From: Bacteroidales bacterium UBA1035
Lineage (GTDB): Bacteria > Bacteroidota > Bacteroidia > Bacteroidales > Dysgonomonadaceae
Length of the DNA: 37,919 bases
Direction: 5' to 3'
Assembly: GCA_002316835.1 (NCBI GenBank)
Contig: DCEG01000083.1
Coordinates: forward strand, 5,409-43,327
In this document: one piece after another, positions 31,849-37,919 of the stretch
Layout: each line of letters begins with the position of its first letter
Position numbering within the stretch: the stretch's first letter is position 1
The notes under the pieces: model-generated
Told to the model about the DNA's origin: nothing
The model's input: the letters and a program-made list of their open reading frames with translations, nothing else
The model's database searches: none
Program-made: the position numbers and the translations under genes

Positions 31849-33414
31849 ATGAGAAAACTTTTCCTTATTATCATATTATTATCGTTTACAATATTCAACC
31901 ACTGTGTCCAATCACAGGAAATTCCCGTAAAAGGATTGAATCAGATTACAGAACCATTGGTGAAAGAATTTATCGATTTCCTGGCATCAGACGAAATGCG
32001 TGGACGTTCTGCTCCCAGTAAGGAAGTAGATAAATCGGCGAATTATATTGCATCCAAATTTAAGGATTTTGGAGTGAAGCACGTAGGAGGCAGTTATTTT
32101 CAAGAAATTCCGTTTTATTCCGCCGATTTGAATGTTGAAGAATGCAGCGTTACTATGACAAAATCGGGTATCAAACATGAATTTGCGATAAAAGAGAATT
32201 TCACACCACTTTTCAATACGGGTAATAATAAGGCGGTAGGAGAATTGGTTTTTGCCGGATATGGAATTACTGCACCTGAGTACAATTACGACGATTATGC
32301 AGGTATTGACGTAAAAGGTAAAATTGTGCTGGTTTTGAAACAGGAACCACGACAAAACGACACCCTCAGTTCTGTTTTCGATGGAACAAGAGCCACCAAA
32401 TATTCTGATTTAGCATACAAAATCCAAAATGCAGCCGAACACGGAGCCACCGGACTTTTATTGGTAACAGATCCGCTTCACAACGTAGCCATTACGGCTC
32501 AGGGACACTTGTGGAACAGCCTTTATATGAAAGAAAAATCAAATCCATCATACAATTTGTGTACAGAAACAGATAAAAACATTCCGGCTGTACAAGTCAA
32601 CAGAGATGTAATCAATATCATATTCGGCAGTGTAGATTCATTAAGAACTCTACAGAGGAACATTGATGAAAGTCTGCGCCCCAACTCATTTCTTGTGCCT
32701 AAAATTTCGATTGACCTTGCTGTATCAGTTGAAAAGCATGAGTTTCCTTCGAGTAATGTAATCGGATGGATAGAAGGCTCCGACAGCCAGTTAAAGAAAG
32801 AATTTGTTGTGATTGGTGCGCATTATGATCACGTAGGCATATCATCCAAACCAAATCATTCGAACGATTCCATTATGAACGGCGCAGATGATAATGCATC
32901 GGGTACGGCAGCCGTTATGGCGGTAGCCAAAGCTTTTGCAGCTTCGGGGAAAAAACCGGCGAGGAGTGTTGTTTTTATGCTGTTTACGGCCGAAGAACGC
33001 GGACTAATCGGTTCGGACTATTACACTAAGAATCCACTGTTCCCACTGGAAAAAACGGTTGCCATGATCAATCTCGATATGGTCGGCAGAAACGGGAACG
33101 ATACGGTATTTGTAATCGGACAACAATACAATCCGGAACTGGCTGCTTTGGTAAATGAAGAAATTTCCCAAAGCGATCTGAAAAAAGATGAAATGCCGAT
33201 AGACCTATATCGATCGAGTGATTATTATCCTTTTTACAAAAATGGAATTTCAGCTATCGGCTTAACATCCGGACTACATAAAGATTATCACGGAGTTACG
33301 GACAATCCCGACAAAATAAACCACACGAAAGTGCGAAAAATATCCCAGCTTGTTTACAAAGTAGTGTGGCAGGTTGCCAACTCAAAAAATTATTACATAA
33401 TCATCAGACAATAA
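31849..33414 (+). CDS. Exported M28-family aminopeptidase
   Basis: A 521-residue zinc peptidase with a signal peptide (MRKLFLIIILLSFTIFNHCV; the Cys could be lipidated but the lipobox is poor). A PA-like insert (about 125-260, FAGYGITAPEYNYDDYAGID) precedes the catalytic part. Zinc ligands and catalytic residues are in IGAHYDHVG, NGADDNASGTAAVM, FTAEERGLIGSDYY, INLDMVGRNG and GLHKDYHGVTDNPDKIN. The set is complete, so an active aminopeptidase that trims peptides in the periplasm is expected. The next gene starts 19 nt on, so the two may be co-transcribed. Confidence 0.93.
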   Translation: MRKLFLIIILLSFTIFNHCVQSQEIPVKGLNQITEPLVKEFIDFLASDEMRGRSAPSKEVDKSANYIASKFKDFGVKHVGGSYFQEIPFYSADLNVEECSVTMTKSGIKHEFAIKENFTPLFNTGNNKAVGELVFAGYGITAPEYNYDDYAGIDVKGKIVLVLKQEPRQNDTLSSVFDGTRATKYSDLAYKIQNAAEHGATGLLLVTDPLHNVAITAQGHLWNSLYMKEKSNPSYNLCTETDKNIPAVQVNRDVINIIFGSVDSLRTLQRNIDESLRPNSFLVPKISIDLAVSVEKHEFPSSNVIGWIEGSDSQLKKEFVVIGAHYDHVGISSKPNHSNDSIMNGADDNASGTAAVMAVAKAFAASGKKPARSVVFMLFTAEERGLIGSDYYTKNPLFPLEKTVAMINLDMVGRNGNDTVFVIGQQYNPELAALVNEEISQSDLKKDEMPIDLYRSSDYYPFYKNGISAIGLTSGLHKDYHGVTDNPDKINHTKVRKISQLVYKVVWQVANSKNYYIIIRQ

Positions 33415-33432
33415 TTCTTTAAATTTAAAATT

Positions 33433-34275
33433 ATGAATTCAAAAAAATTATTCATCATTCCTGCACTCTTTATTACGTTCGGGATGTTCGCACAAGAAGC
33501 AAATCTGACCCTAAAGCCTGTTGCCAAGAAAAAGTATGATATAGAATTTAACTCGACGACAAACGTGACACAAAACATGGGTGGAATGGAAATGAAAGCG
33601 CTCTCTGCTTATACCGCGAAAGCGATTATGGAAATAACAGAAGTTGCTCCTGACGGCAATTTCACGGTTTTATCGACCTGGAAAGACATCAAAGCAAGTA
33701 GTTCGGCTATGGGAAAAGACACGACTGTTAGTATGGAAAATCTGAACATGGTAATGAAGACAACTTATGAAAAATCGGGGAAAATAATCAAAAGTGAACG
33801 GGTTGGCACTTCCGGTTCATCAGACCCTGCTATGGCAATTATGGAACAATTCGCAACCGGAATGAAATTACCCTTTCTTCCGCCCAAAACTGTTAGCAAA
33901 GGATACGCCTGGACATCTCATCGCAACGACACAATTAAACCTGTAGAATCCCCTTTTAGTATGATAATTGACGCAGAAGACAAGTACACGTATGCCGGAG
34001 TTGAAACCAAAGACGGCACGGAATATTACAGGGTTAACATCGAGGGGCCGACTAAAGTTTCGGGCGAGGGTTCGCAAATGGGAATGGATATGACCATTGA
34101 GGGTACCGGAGCGAACGAAGGGTTTTTATTACTCGATAAAACAACGCTTCTACCGGCTTTTACGGACGAAAAAGTCGGTCTGGATATGAGTATCATGATT
34201 TCAGGCGCTCAGTCAATGGCTATCCCGATGACACAAAACACGTCAACAACCGATAAATATAAGGAAATCAAATAA
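33433..34275 (+). CDS. Exported protein of unknown function (possibly DUF6263-like)
   Basis: A 280-residue protein with a signal peptide (MNSKKLFIIPALFITFGMFA). The mature part starts ANLTLKPVAKKKYDIEFNS and is rich in short beta-like stretches with many Thr, Met, Gly and Lys. Repeated themes are TTNVTQNMGGMEM, FLPPKTVSKGYAWTSHRNDT and GMDMTIEGTGANEGFLLLDK. No catalytic motif, lipobox, sorting domain or membrane segment is visible. It resembles Bacteroidetes proteins I remember as DUF6263, but I cannot confirm it. It follows an M28 peptidase by 19 nt and ends at a terminator. Confidence 0.68.
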   Translation: MNSKKLFIIPALFITFGMFAQEANLTLKPVAKKKYDIEFNSTTNVTQNMGGMEMKALSAYTAKAIMEITEVAPDGNFTVLSTWKDIKASSSAMGKDTTVSMENLNMVMKTTYEKSGKIIKSERVGTSGSSDPAMAIMEQFATGMKLPFLPPKTVSKGYAWTSHRNDTIKPVESPFSMIIDAEDKYTYAGVETKDGTEYYRVNIEGPTKVSGEGSQMGMDMTIEGTGANEGFLLLDKTTLLPAFTDEKVGLDMSIMISGAQSMAIPMTQNTSTTDKYKEIK

Positions 34276-34322
34276 TTGCTTTGTCCCAAAGCAAAACGCC
34301 CGACAGAATCGGGCGTTTTTTG
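34276..34322 (+). terminator. Strong terminator between convergent genes
   Basis: AAAACGCCCGA (34293-34303) and TCGGGCGTTTT (34309-34319) form an 11-bp stem with loop CAGAA and a T-run, directly before the purA stop. A smaller stem (TTGCTTTG/CAAAGCAA, 34276-34294) overlaps its left A-run. It can serve both directions. Confidence 0.88.
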
Positions 34323-35579
34323 TTATCTGATAATTGTCTGTGCTCTGTTTGGGCCGACCGAAACGATGGCGATAGGCACACCCAATTCTTCTTCCAGAAA
34401 GGACAGATAATTATTGAATTCTTCAGGGAATTCGTCTTCCGACTGCATTTTTGTCATATCGGTTTTCCAACCCGGTAATTCAACAAAAACAGGTTCTATG
34501 TTTTCGGATATATCGTAAGGTAGATCTTCGGTTTCTTCACCGTTCACGTTATACGCCACACACGTTTTGATGGTTTCGAAAGTGTCCAGCACATCACTTT
34601 TCATCATCACCAGCTTAGTCACTCCGTTAAGCATAACCGTGTAACGAAGCGCTACCAGATCAATCCAGCCGCAACGACGCGGGCGTCCTGTAACAGAGCC
34701 GTATTCACGACCAATATCGCGCATTTGCTGTCCGTCTTCATCAAACAGTTCCGTAGGAAACGGTCCACTTCCCACACGAGTGCAATAGGCTTTAAAAATG
34801 CCATACACATCTCCGATTTTGCCGGGAGCAACACCCAATCCGGTGCAGGCACCTGCACAAATAGTGTTGGAAGAAGTTACAAAAGGATATGAACCAAAAT
34901 CAACATCGAGCATAGAACCTTGAGCACCTTCTGCAAGAACTTTTCCTGTTGCCAGCGCTTTATTGATATAATGTTCGGAGTCTATAATATTAAACGTTTT
35001 AAGTTTCTCAACTCCTTCAAACCACTCGGACTCAGCTTCTTCTAAATCATACTCAAAGTCGTACTGAGCTAGTATTTCAATGTGTCGGGCAGTTGCTTTT
35101 TTGTATTTTTCTTCGAAGTTATGAAAAAGATCTCCCACCCTGAGCCCGTTCCTACCCACTTTATCGGTATATGTCGGCCCAATTCCTTTTCCGGTTGTGC
35201 CAATTCTGGAATCTCCCTTTGCCTGCTCCATAGCGGCATCTAGCAAACGATGCGTAGGTAAGATCAGGTGTGCTTTTTTCGAGATATACAACCTATCTGT
35301 AAGTGGATGTCCCGACTCTTCCAGCCCTTCAACTTCCGCTTTAAACAGAGCTGGATCCAGCACAACTCCATTTCCGATGATATTTATTTTTCCTTGTTGA
35401 AAAATTCCCGACGGGATCGATCTCAGTACATATTTCTGATTTTCGAATTCCAATGTATGTCCGGCATTGGGACCGCCTTGAAAACGGGCTACAATATCAT
35501 AATTGGGCGTTAAAACATCTACTACTTTTCCTTTTCCTTCGTCGCCCCACTGAAGGCCTAAGATTACGTCAACTTTCAT
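34323..35579 (-). CDS. purA: Adenylosuccinate synthetase
   Basis: A 418-residue enzyme that joins IMP and aspartate with GTP to form adenylosuccinate, the first committed step to AMP. The start is ATG 35577-35579 (MKVDVILGLQWGDEGKGK), with the GTP-binding WGDEGKGK right at the N-terminus; the upstream Met is eight codons earlier and lacks family support. Other signatures are FQGGPNAGHTL, GRNGLRVGDL, AEGAQGSMLDVDFG, YPFVTSSNT and TGRPRRCGWIDLV. Length is normal. The Fur-family gene precedes it on the same strand, a neighbour pair I remember from Bacteroides genomes. Confidence 0.97.
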   Translation of the reverse strand: MKVDVILGLQWGDEGKGKVVDVLTPNYDIVARFQGGPNAGHTLEFENQKYVLRSIPSGIFQQGKINIIGNGVVLDPALFKAEVEGLEESGHPLTDRLYISKKAHLILPTHRLLDAAMEQAKGDSRIGTTGKGIGPTYTDKVGRNGLRVGDLFHNFEEKYKKATARHIEILAQYDFEYDLEEAESEWFEGVEKLKTFNIIDSEHYINKALATGKVLAEGAQGSMLDVDFGSYPFVTSSNTICAGACTGLGVAPGKIGDVYGIFKAYCTRVGSGPFPTELFDEDGQQMRDIGREYGSVTGRPRRCGWIDLVALRYTVMLNGVTKLVMMKSDVLDTFETIKTCVAYNVNGEETEDLPYDISENIEPVFVELPGWKTDMTKMQSEDEFPEEFNNYLSFLEEELGVPIAIVSVGPNRAQTIIR

Positions 35580-35589
35580 TTTTTTTAAT

Positions 35590-35622
35590 TTGGCATTAGG
35601 CAATGGGCGTTGGGCAATGGGT
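35590..35622. repeat. Short imperfect direct repeat (GGCAATGGG units)
   Basis: GGCAATGGG occurs twice in a row (in ATTAGGCAATGGGCG and TTGGGCAATGGGTA), just upstream of purA. Such degenerate short repeats are scattered between genes in many Bacteroidetes; it may be simple slippage sequence. Confidence 0.4.
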
Positions 35623-35668
35623 AGAACAAATATACCCGGTGCTCTAAACCCTAAGCTCTTCGCATTTA

Positions 35669-36157
35669 TTATTTTACTTCTTTATTCAGTTTTCTTAATG
35701 CAATTTTCTTCGCATGGCTGCATTTGCTGCAAATCCCGTAAATATACATACTGTAATAGCTTACGGTGAATTTTTTAATTTTTCGCTGTTGTGCCGGAGT
35801 AAAAAGGTTACCGTTTTTGGTCTCCCATACATCGCCGCAACTGGTACAAATAATGTGATCGTGGTTTTCATTACCGTAGGCACGCTCGTATTTCGAAATA
35901 TTCCCTCCGAACTGATGTTTCACCACCAAACCGCAATCGAGGAGCAGTTCAATGGTATTGTAGAGTGTGGCACGGCTGACGCGAAAATTCACATCTATCA
36001 TGGATTTGTACAACGAATCCATATCGAAATGGCCTTTTGTGTTGTAAATGTGATCGAGAATGGCAAATCTTTCAGGAGTTTTTCGATGCTTACGCTCTGA
36101 GAGATACTGCATAAACTCATCTTTCACCTGCTTTCTCAATTTTTGACTGATATCCAT
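35669..36157 (-). CDS. Fur-family transcriptional regulator
   Basis: A 162-residue Fur/PerR-type metalloregulator. The winged helix comes first (KTPERFAILDHIYNTKGHFD, SRATLYNTIELLLDCGLV), then the dimer and metal domain with HDHIICTSCGDVWE and GICSKCSHAKK, whose two CxxC pairs bind structural zinc. It could sense iron, peroxide or zinc; these cannot be told apart by eye. The purA gene follows. A TATTTTTG box lies only 5 nt before the ATG, so the transcript may be nearly leaderless. Confidence 0.9.
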   Translation of the reverse strand: MDISQKLRKQVKDEFMQYLSERKHRKTPERFAILDHIYNTKGHFDMDSLYKSMIDVNFRVSRATLYNTIELLLDCGLVVKHQFGGNISKYERAYGNENHDHIICTSCGDVWETKNGNLFTPAQQRKIKKFTVSYYSMYIYGICSKCSHAKKIALRKLNKEVK

Positions 36158-36161
36158 AGTA

Positions 36162-36169
36162 CAAAAATA
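36162..36169 (-). promoter_or_regulatory. Possible -7 box (TATTTTTG) at the Fur-family gene start
   Basis: Minus strand TATTTTTG matches TAnnTTTG only 5 nt before the ATG at 36157. If used, transcription would begin at or near the start codon. Confidence 0.35.
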
Positions 36170-36228
36170 TTTCTTTTTTCAATCGCTTGAAGTTTTTTTC
36201 GATAATTTTTAAAGATACAAATTAAAAC

Positions 36229-37680
36229 TCATTTAACCATTTGGGAATGAACAAAAAAAGCGGGATAACTAATTTCACTTTCATTATGATATGAGTCAGA
36301 AATTGTCACAAAGTAATAATATGCCTTTTCATCGATGGGAGCAGAATACTCAAAAGCGGGGTTTTGCAATCCTGTCGCAAGAATATTCTCAGATTTATTT
36401 ACATCAAAATCATCCGATTCGCTCCTGTAAACATTATAGGTAACGCGAACTTTGGCATTATCAACTTTCCATTTCAGTTGAAGTTTGCCGTTCACATTTT
36501 CAGCTGTTAAATCAAACGGAGTTTCCGGGACTTCATCAGAAAGCCAGGTCATTGCAGGCAGTTTTGCCGGATACCGATAATAATGATCGATAGTATTTAA
36601 AATCCCTTTCGTGTTCGACAAAACATTATCGGCCCGGAAATATGCCTGACCGGCAGATTCGTTATTTCTCGTATAATCCATCTGATTTACAATATCCTGC
36701 CGGCTCCAGCCCAATTCGATCATCTGGTACGCTCCAAGCCCCGGAACAAGAATTCTGTTATTTCCGTTTTCAATCCAATCGTCCACAAACGGATAAAAAA
36801 GATGATCTTTGTAATACATCATCGGGTAAAGAGCATCGTGTTTGCCCATTTTCATCCATTTTGCCGCATCCTGAAAAACGGTTTCCAAAGCCGTCCACCC
36901 CACACCTGTACTTCCTAATGCACGATACCGTCCCAATGGGGCGCTACTGACCTGTACCCATTTTTTTTGACTCTTCACCCAATCATAAGCTTTGGTAACA
37001 AAACGGGTAATGTTGTCTCTGCGCCAATCCTGTAACGATTTTCCTCTACCGTAGAGTCTGTACATTCCGGCATCTGGGAACTTTCCTGTATTGTCCGGAT
37101 ATCGGATATAATCGAAATGAATACCGTCAATGTCGTAATTGGTAACTACCTCTTTAACAATGGACATGAGATAATCGTCGGTTTTTGGATTGCCGGGGTC
37201 AAGAAACCACTCTCCCTTGTATTTTTTCACAATGGAGGGATTTTTTTTCGTTATCGATCTTGCGCCCAGACTCCGTACATGTTTATCCAACCCTAAAGGA
37301 TACGTCACCAACCAGGCGTGTAATTCCATGCCTCGCTTGTGAGCTTCCTGGATTGCAAATGCCAACGGATCGAATTTAGGCTTACCGTATTCGGATGAGA
37401 TAACGATAGATGCCATCGGTTCGATTTTTGAATCGTAAAACATTTCTCCCCTTGCCCGAACCTGAAATATTACAGTATTGAAGTTGTGCTTATGCAGGTT
37501 GTCGAGAATTGTGATTAGTTCTCGTTTTTGCACTTCCTGACTGATTTTATTCTTTGGCCAGTCGAGTCCGTAATTGGTTGTCAACCAAACTGCTCTAACT
37601 TCAGTCGCAGGTGGTTGGGCAGAAAAAATTCTCATCGAAACACACAGGAAAACGATGAGAAACAGATACGTTTTATTCAT
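36229..37680 (-). CDS. GHL10-type (DUF187) glycoside hydrolase-like protein with C-terminal FN3-like domain
   Basis: A 483-residue secreted protein with a signal peptide (MNKTYLFLIVFLCVSMRIFS). The main domain (about 25-370) is the GHL10/YddW type of TIM-barrel hydrolase: VRAVWLTTNYGLDW, NFNTVIFQVRARGEMFYDSK, FDPLAFAIQEAHKRGMELHA, WFLDPGNP, YDIDGIHFDYIRYPDN and DALYPMMYY are typical. The acidic residues of DGIHFDYIRYP are likely catalytic. The last 95 residues (about 388-483) look like a fibronectin-III-like sandwich (ETPFDLTAENVNGKLQLKWK). Relatives cleave glucosaminyl links of peptidoglycan lacking stem peptides, so a cell-wall role is possible but inferred. Confidence 0.9.
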   Translation of the reverse strand: MNKTYLFLIVFLCVSMRIFSAQPPATEVRAVWLTTNYGLDWPKNKISQEVQKRELITILDNLHKHNFNTVIFQVRARGEMFYDSKIEPMASIVISSEYGKPKFDPLAFAIQEAHKRGMELHAWLVTYPLGLDKHVRSLGARSITKKNPSIVKKYKGEWFLDPGNPKTDDYLMSIVKEVVTNYDIDGIHFDYIRYPDNTGKFPDAGMYRLYGRGKSLQDWRRDNITRFVTKAYDWVKSQKKWVQVSSAPLGRYRALGSTGVGWTALETVFQDAAKWMKMGKHDALYPMMYYKDHLFYPFVDDWIENGNNRILVPGLGAYQMIELGWSRQDIVNQMDYTRNNESAGQAYFRADNVLSNTKGILNTIDHYYRYPAKLPAMTWLSDEVPETPFDLTAENVNGKLQLKWKVDNAKVRVTYNVYRSESDDFDVNKSENILATGLQNPAFEYSAPIDEKAYYYFVTISDSYHNESEISYPAFFVHSQMVK

Positions 37681-37710
37681 TAATTATAATCGTTCTAAAC
37701 TTGGCAGTAC

Positions 37711-37718
37711 AAAATTAA
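37711..37718 (-). promoter_or_regulatory. Likely -7 box (TAATTTTG) for the GHL10-type gene
   Basis: Minus strand TAATTTTG matches TAnnTTTG 30 nt before the ATG at 37680. The region about 20 nt upstream has no exact TTTG. Confidence 0.4.
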
Positions 37719-37805
37719 AACAAATTTGCAGTGCTGATACGGTTTTTTTGAATGTTAACATTTTAAACTAATAAAATTGTGAATTCAGGCACTTTTCAAC
37801 ACACC

Positions 37806-37919
37806 TTAGATTCGTTTGTCAAAAAAATCATGAATTATCTTATCAAATATCAGTTTAGATTCTTTTTTACGAAACTTTATCTTAATATTATTGCGAGACT
37901 TAATAATTAATTCTACTTT
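37806..37919 (-). CDS. Possible C-terminal end of an unidentified gene, cut by window edge
   Basis: From the right edge, one minus-strand frame is open for 37 codons (KVELIIKSRNNIKIKFRKKE, then IFDKIIHDFFDKRI) to a TAA at 37806-37808. The charged, amphipathic make-up looks protein-like, but the stretch is short and very AT-rich, so chance cannot be excluded. I do not recognise a family. Confidence 0.3.
   Translation of the reverse strand, partial: KVELIIKSRNNIKIKFRKKESKLIFDKIIHDFFDKRI

Overview
The window looks like a chromosomal piece of a member of the Bacteroidota, most likely order Bacteroidales. The evidence is an AT-rich genome with few Shine-Dalgarno sites, repeated matches to the Bacteroides-type promoter (TTTG about 20 nt ahead of TAnnTTTG), an outer-membrane barrel with a carboxypeptidase-regulatory-like N-domain, a tricorn-type S41 protease, a GH29 fucosidase, a GHL10-type glycosidase and a radical SAM/lipoprotein pair. 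No rRNA, tRNA, CRISPR array, prophage or intact insertion sequence was seen.

Layout. 1-5638 (minus strand): the start of a tyrosine phenol-lyase cut by the left edge; a radical SAM enzyme whose start overlaps the stop of a small lipoprotein gene; trmD; and a TonB-receptor-like barrel. 6121-9324 (plus): a lysine exporter split into two overlapping genes, then two tandem membrane-anchored metallophosphoesterases. 9325-10170 is a decay zone holding a frameshifted pirin-like pseudogene and what looks like an IS110-type transposase remnant. 10171-18757 (plus) is mostly exported proteins: tricorn protease homologue, aldo/keto reductase, alpha-L-fucosidase and a lipoprotein sugar dehydrogenase, then a methyltransferase. 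Between them lies a palindromic MITE-like repeat (14865-15004). An unusually GC-rich, hairpin-dense element (18854-19050) precedes a HAD phosphatase gene broken by two compensating indels.

20153-28578 (minus) is a long run of small cytosolic genes: VOC/PhnB proteins, SRPBCC proteins, TfoX-N, DUF1801, YdeI-like, DUF1697, a TIGR01777 epimerase, YjdJ and YjdI. A gamma-glutamyltransferase sits inside the run, and one SRPBCC gene carries an in-frame stop. Next come an intact pirin, a Crp/Fnr regulator, a membrane zinc peptidase and Pcm. 31849-34275 (plus) has an M28 peptidase and a secreted protein of unknown function. 34323-37680 (minus) has purA, a Fur-family regulator and a GHL10-type glycosidase. 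A possible C-terminal gene fragment touches the right edge.

Most notable: (1) the radical SAM/lipoprotein pair, a recognised but functionally undefined Bacteroidetes system to my knowledge; (2) the structured GC-rich repeat element; (3) the dense run of small VOC/SRPBCC/unknown-function genes beside a redox-looking Crp-pirin-YjdI-YjdJ set; (4) several lesions (pirin, IS110, HAD, SRPBCC) that show ongoing gene decay. All family assignments come from reading motifs by eye; no search was run.
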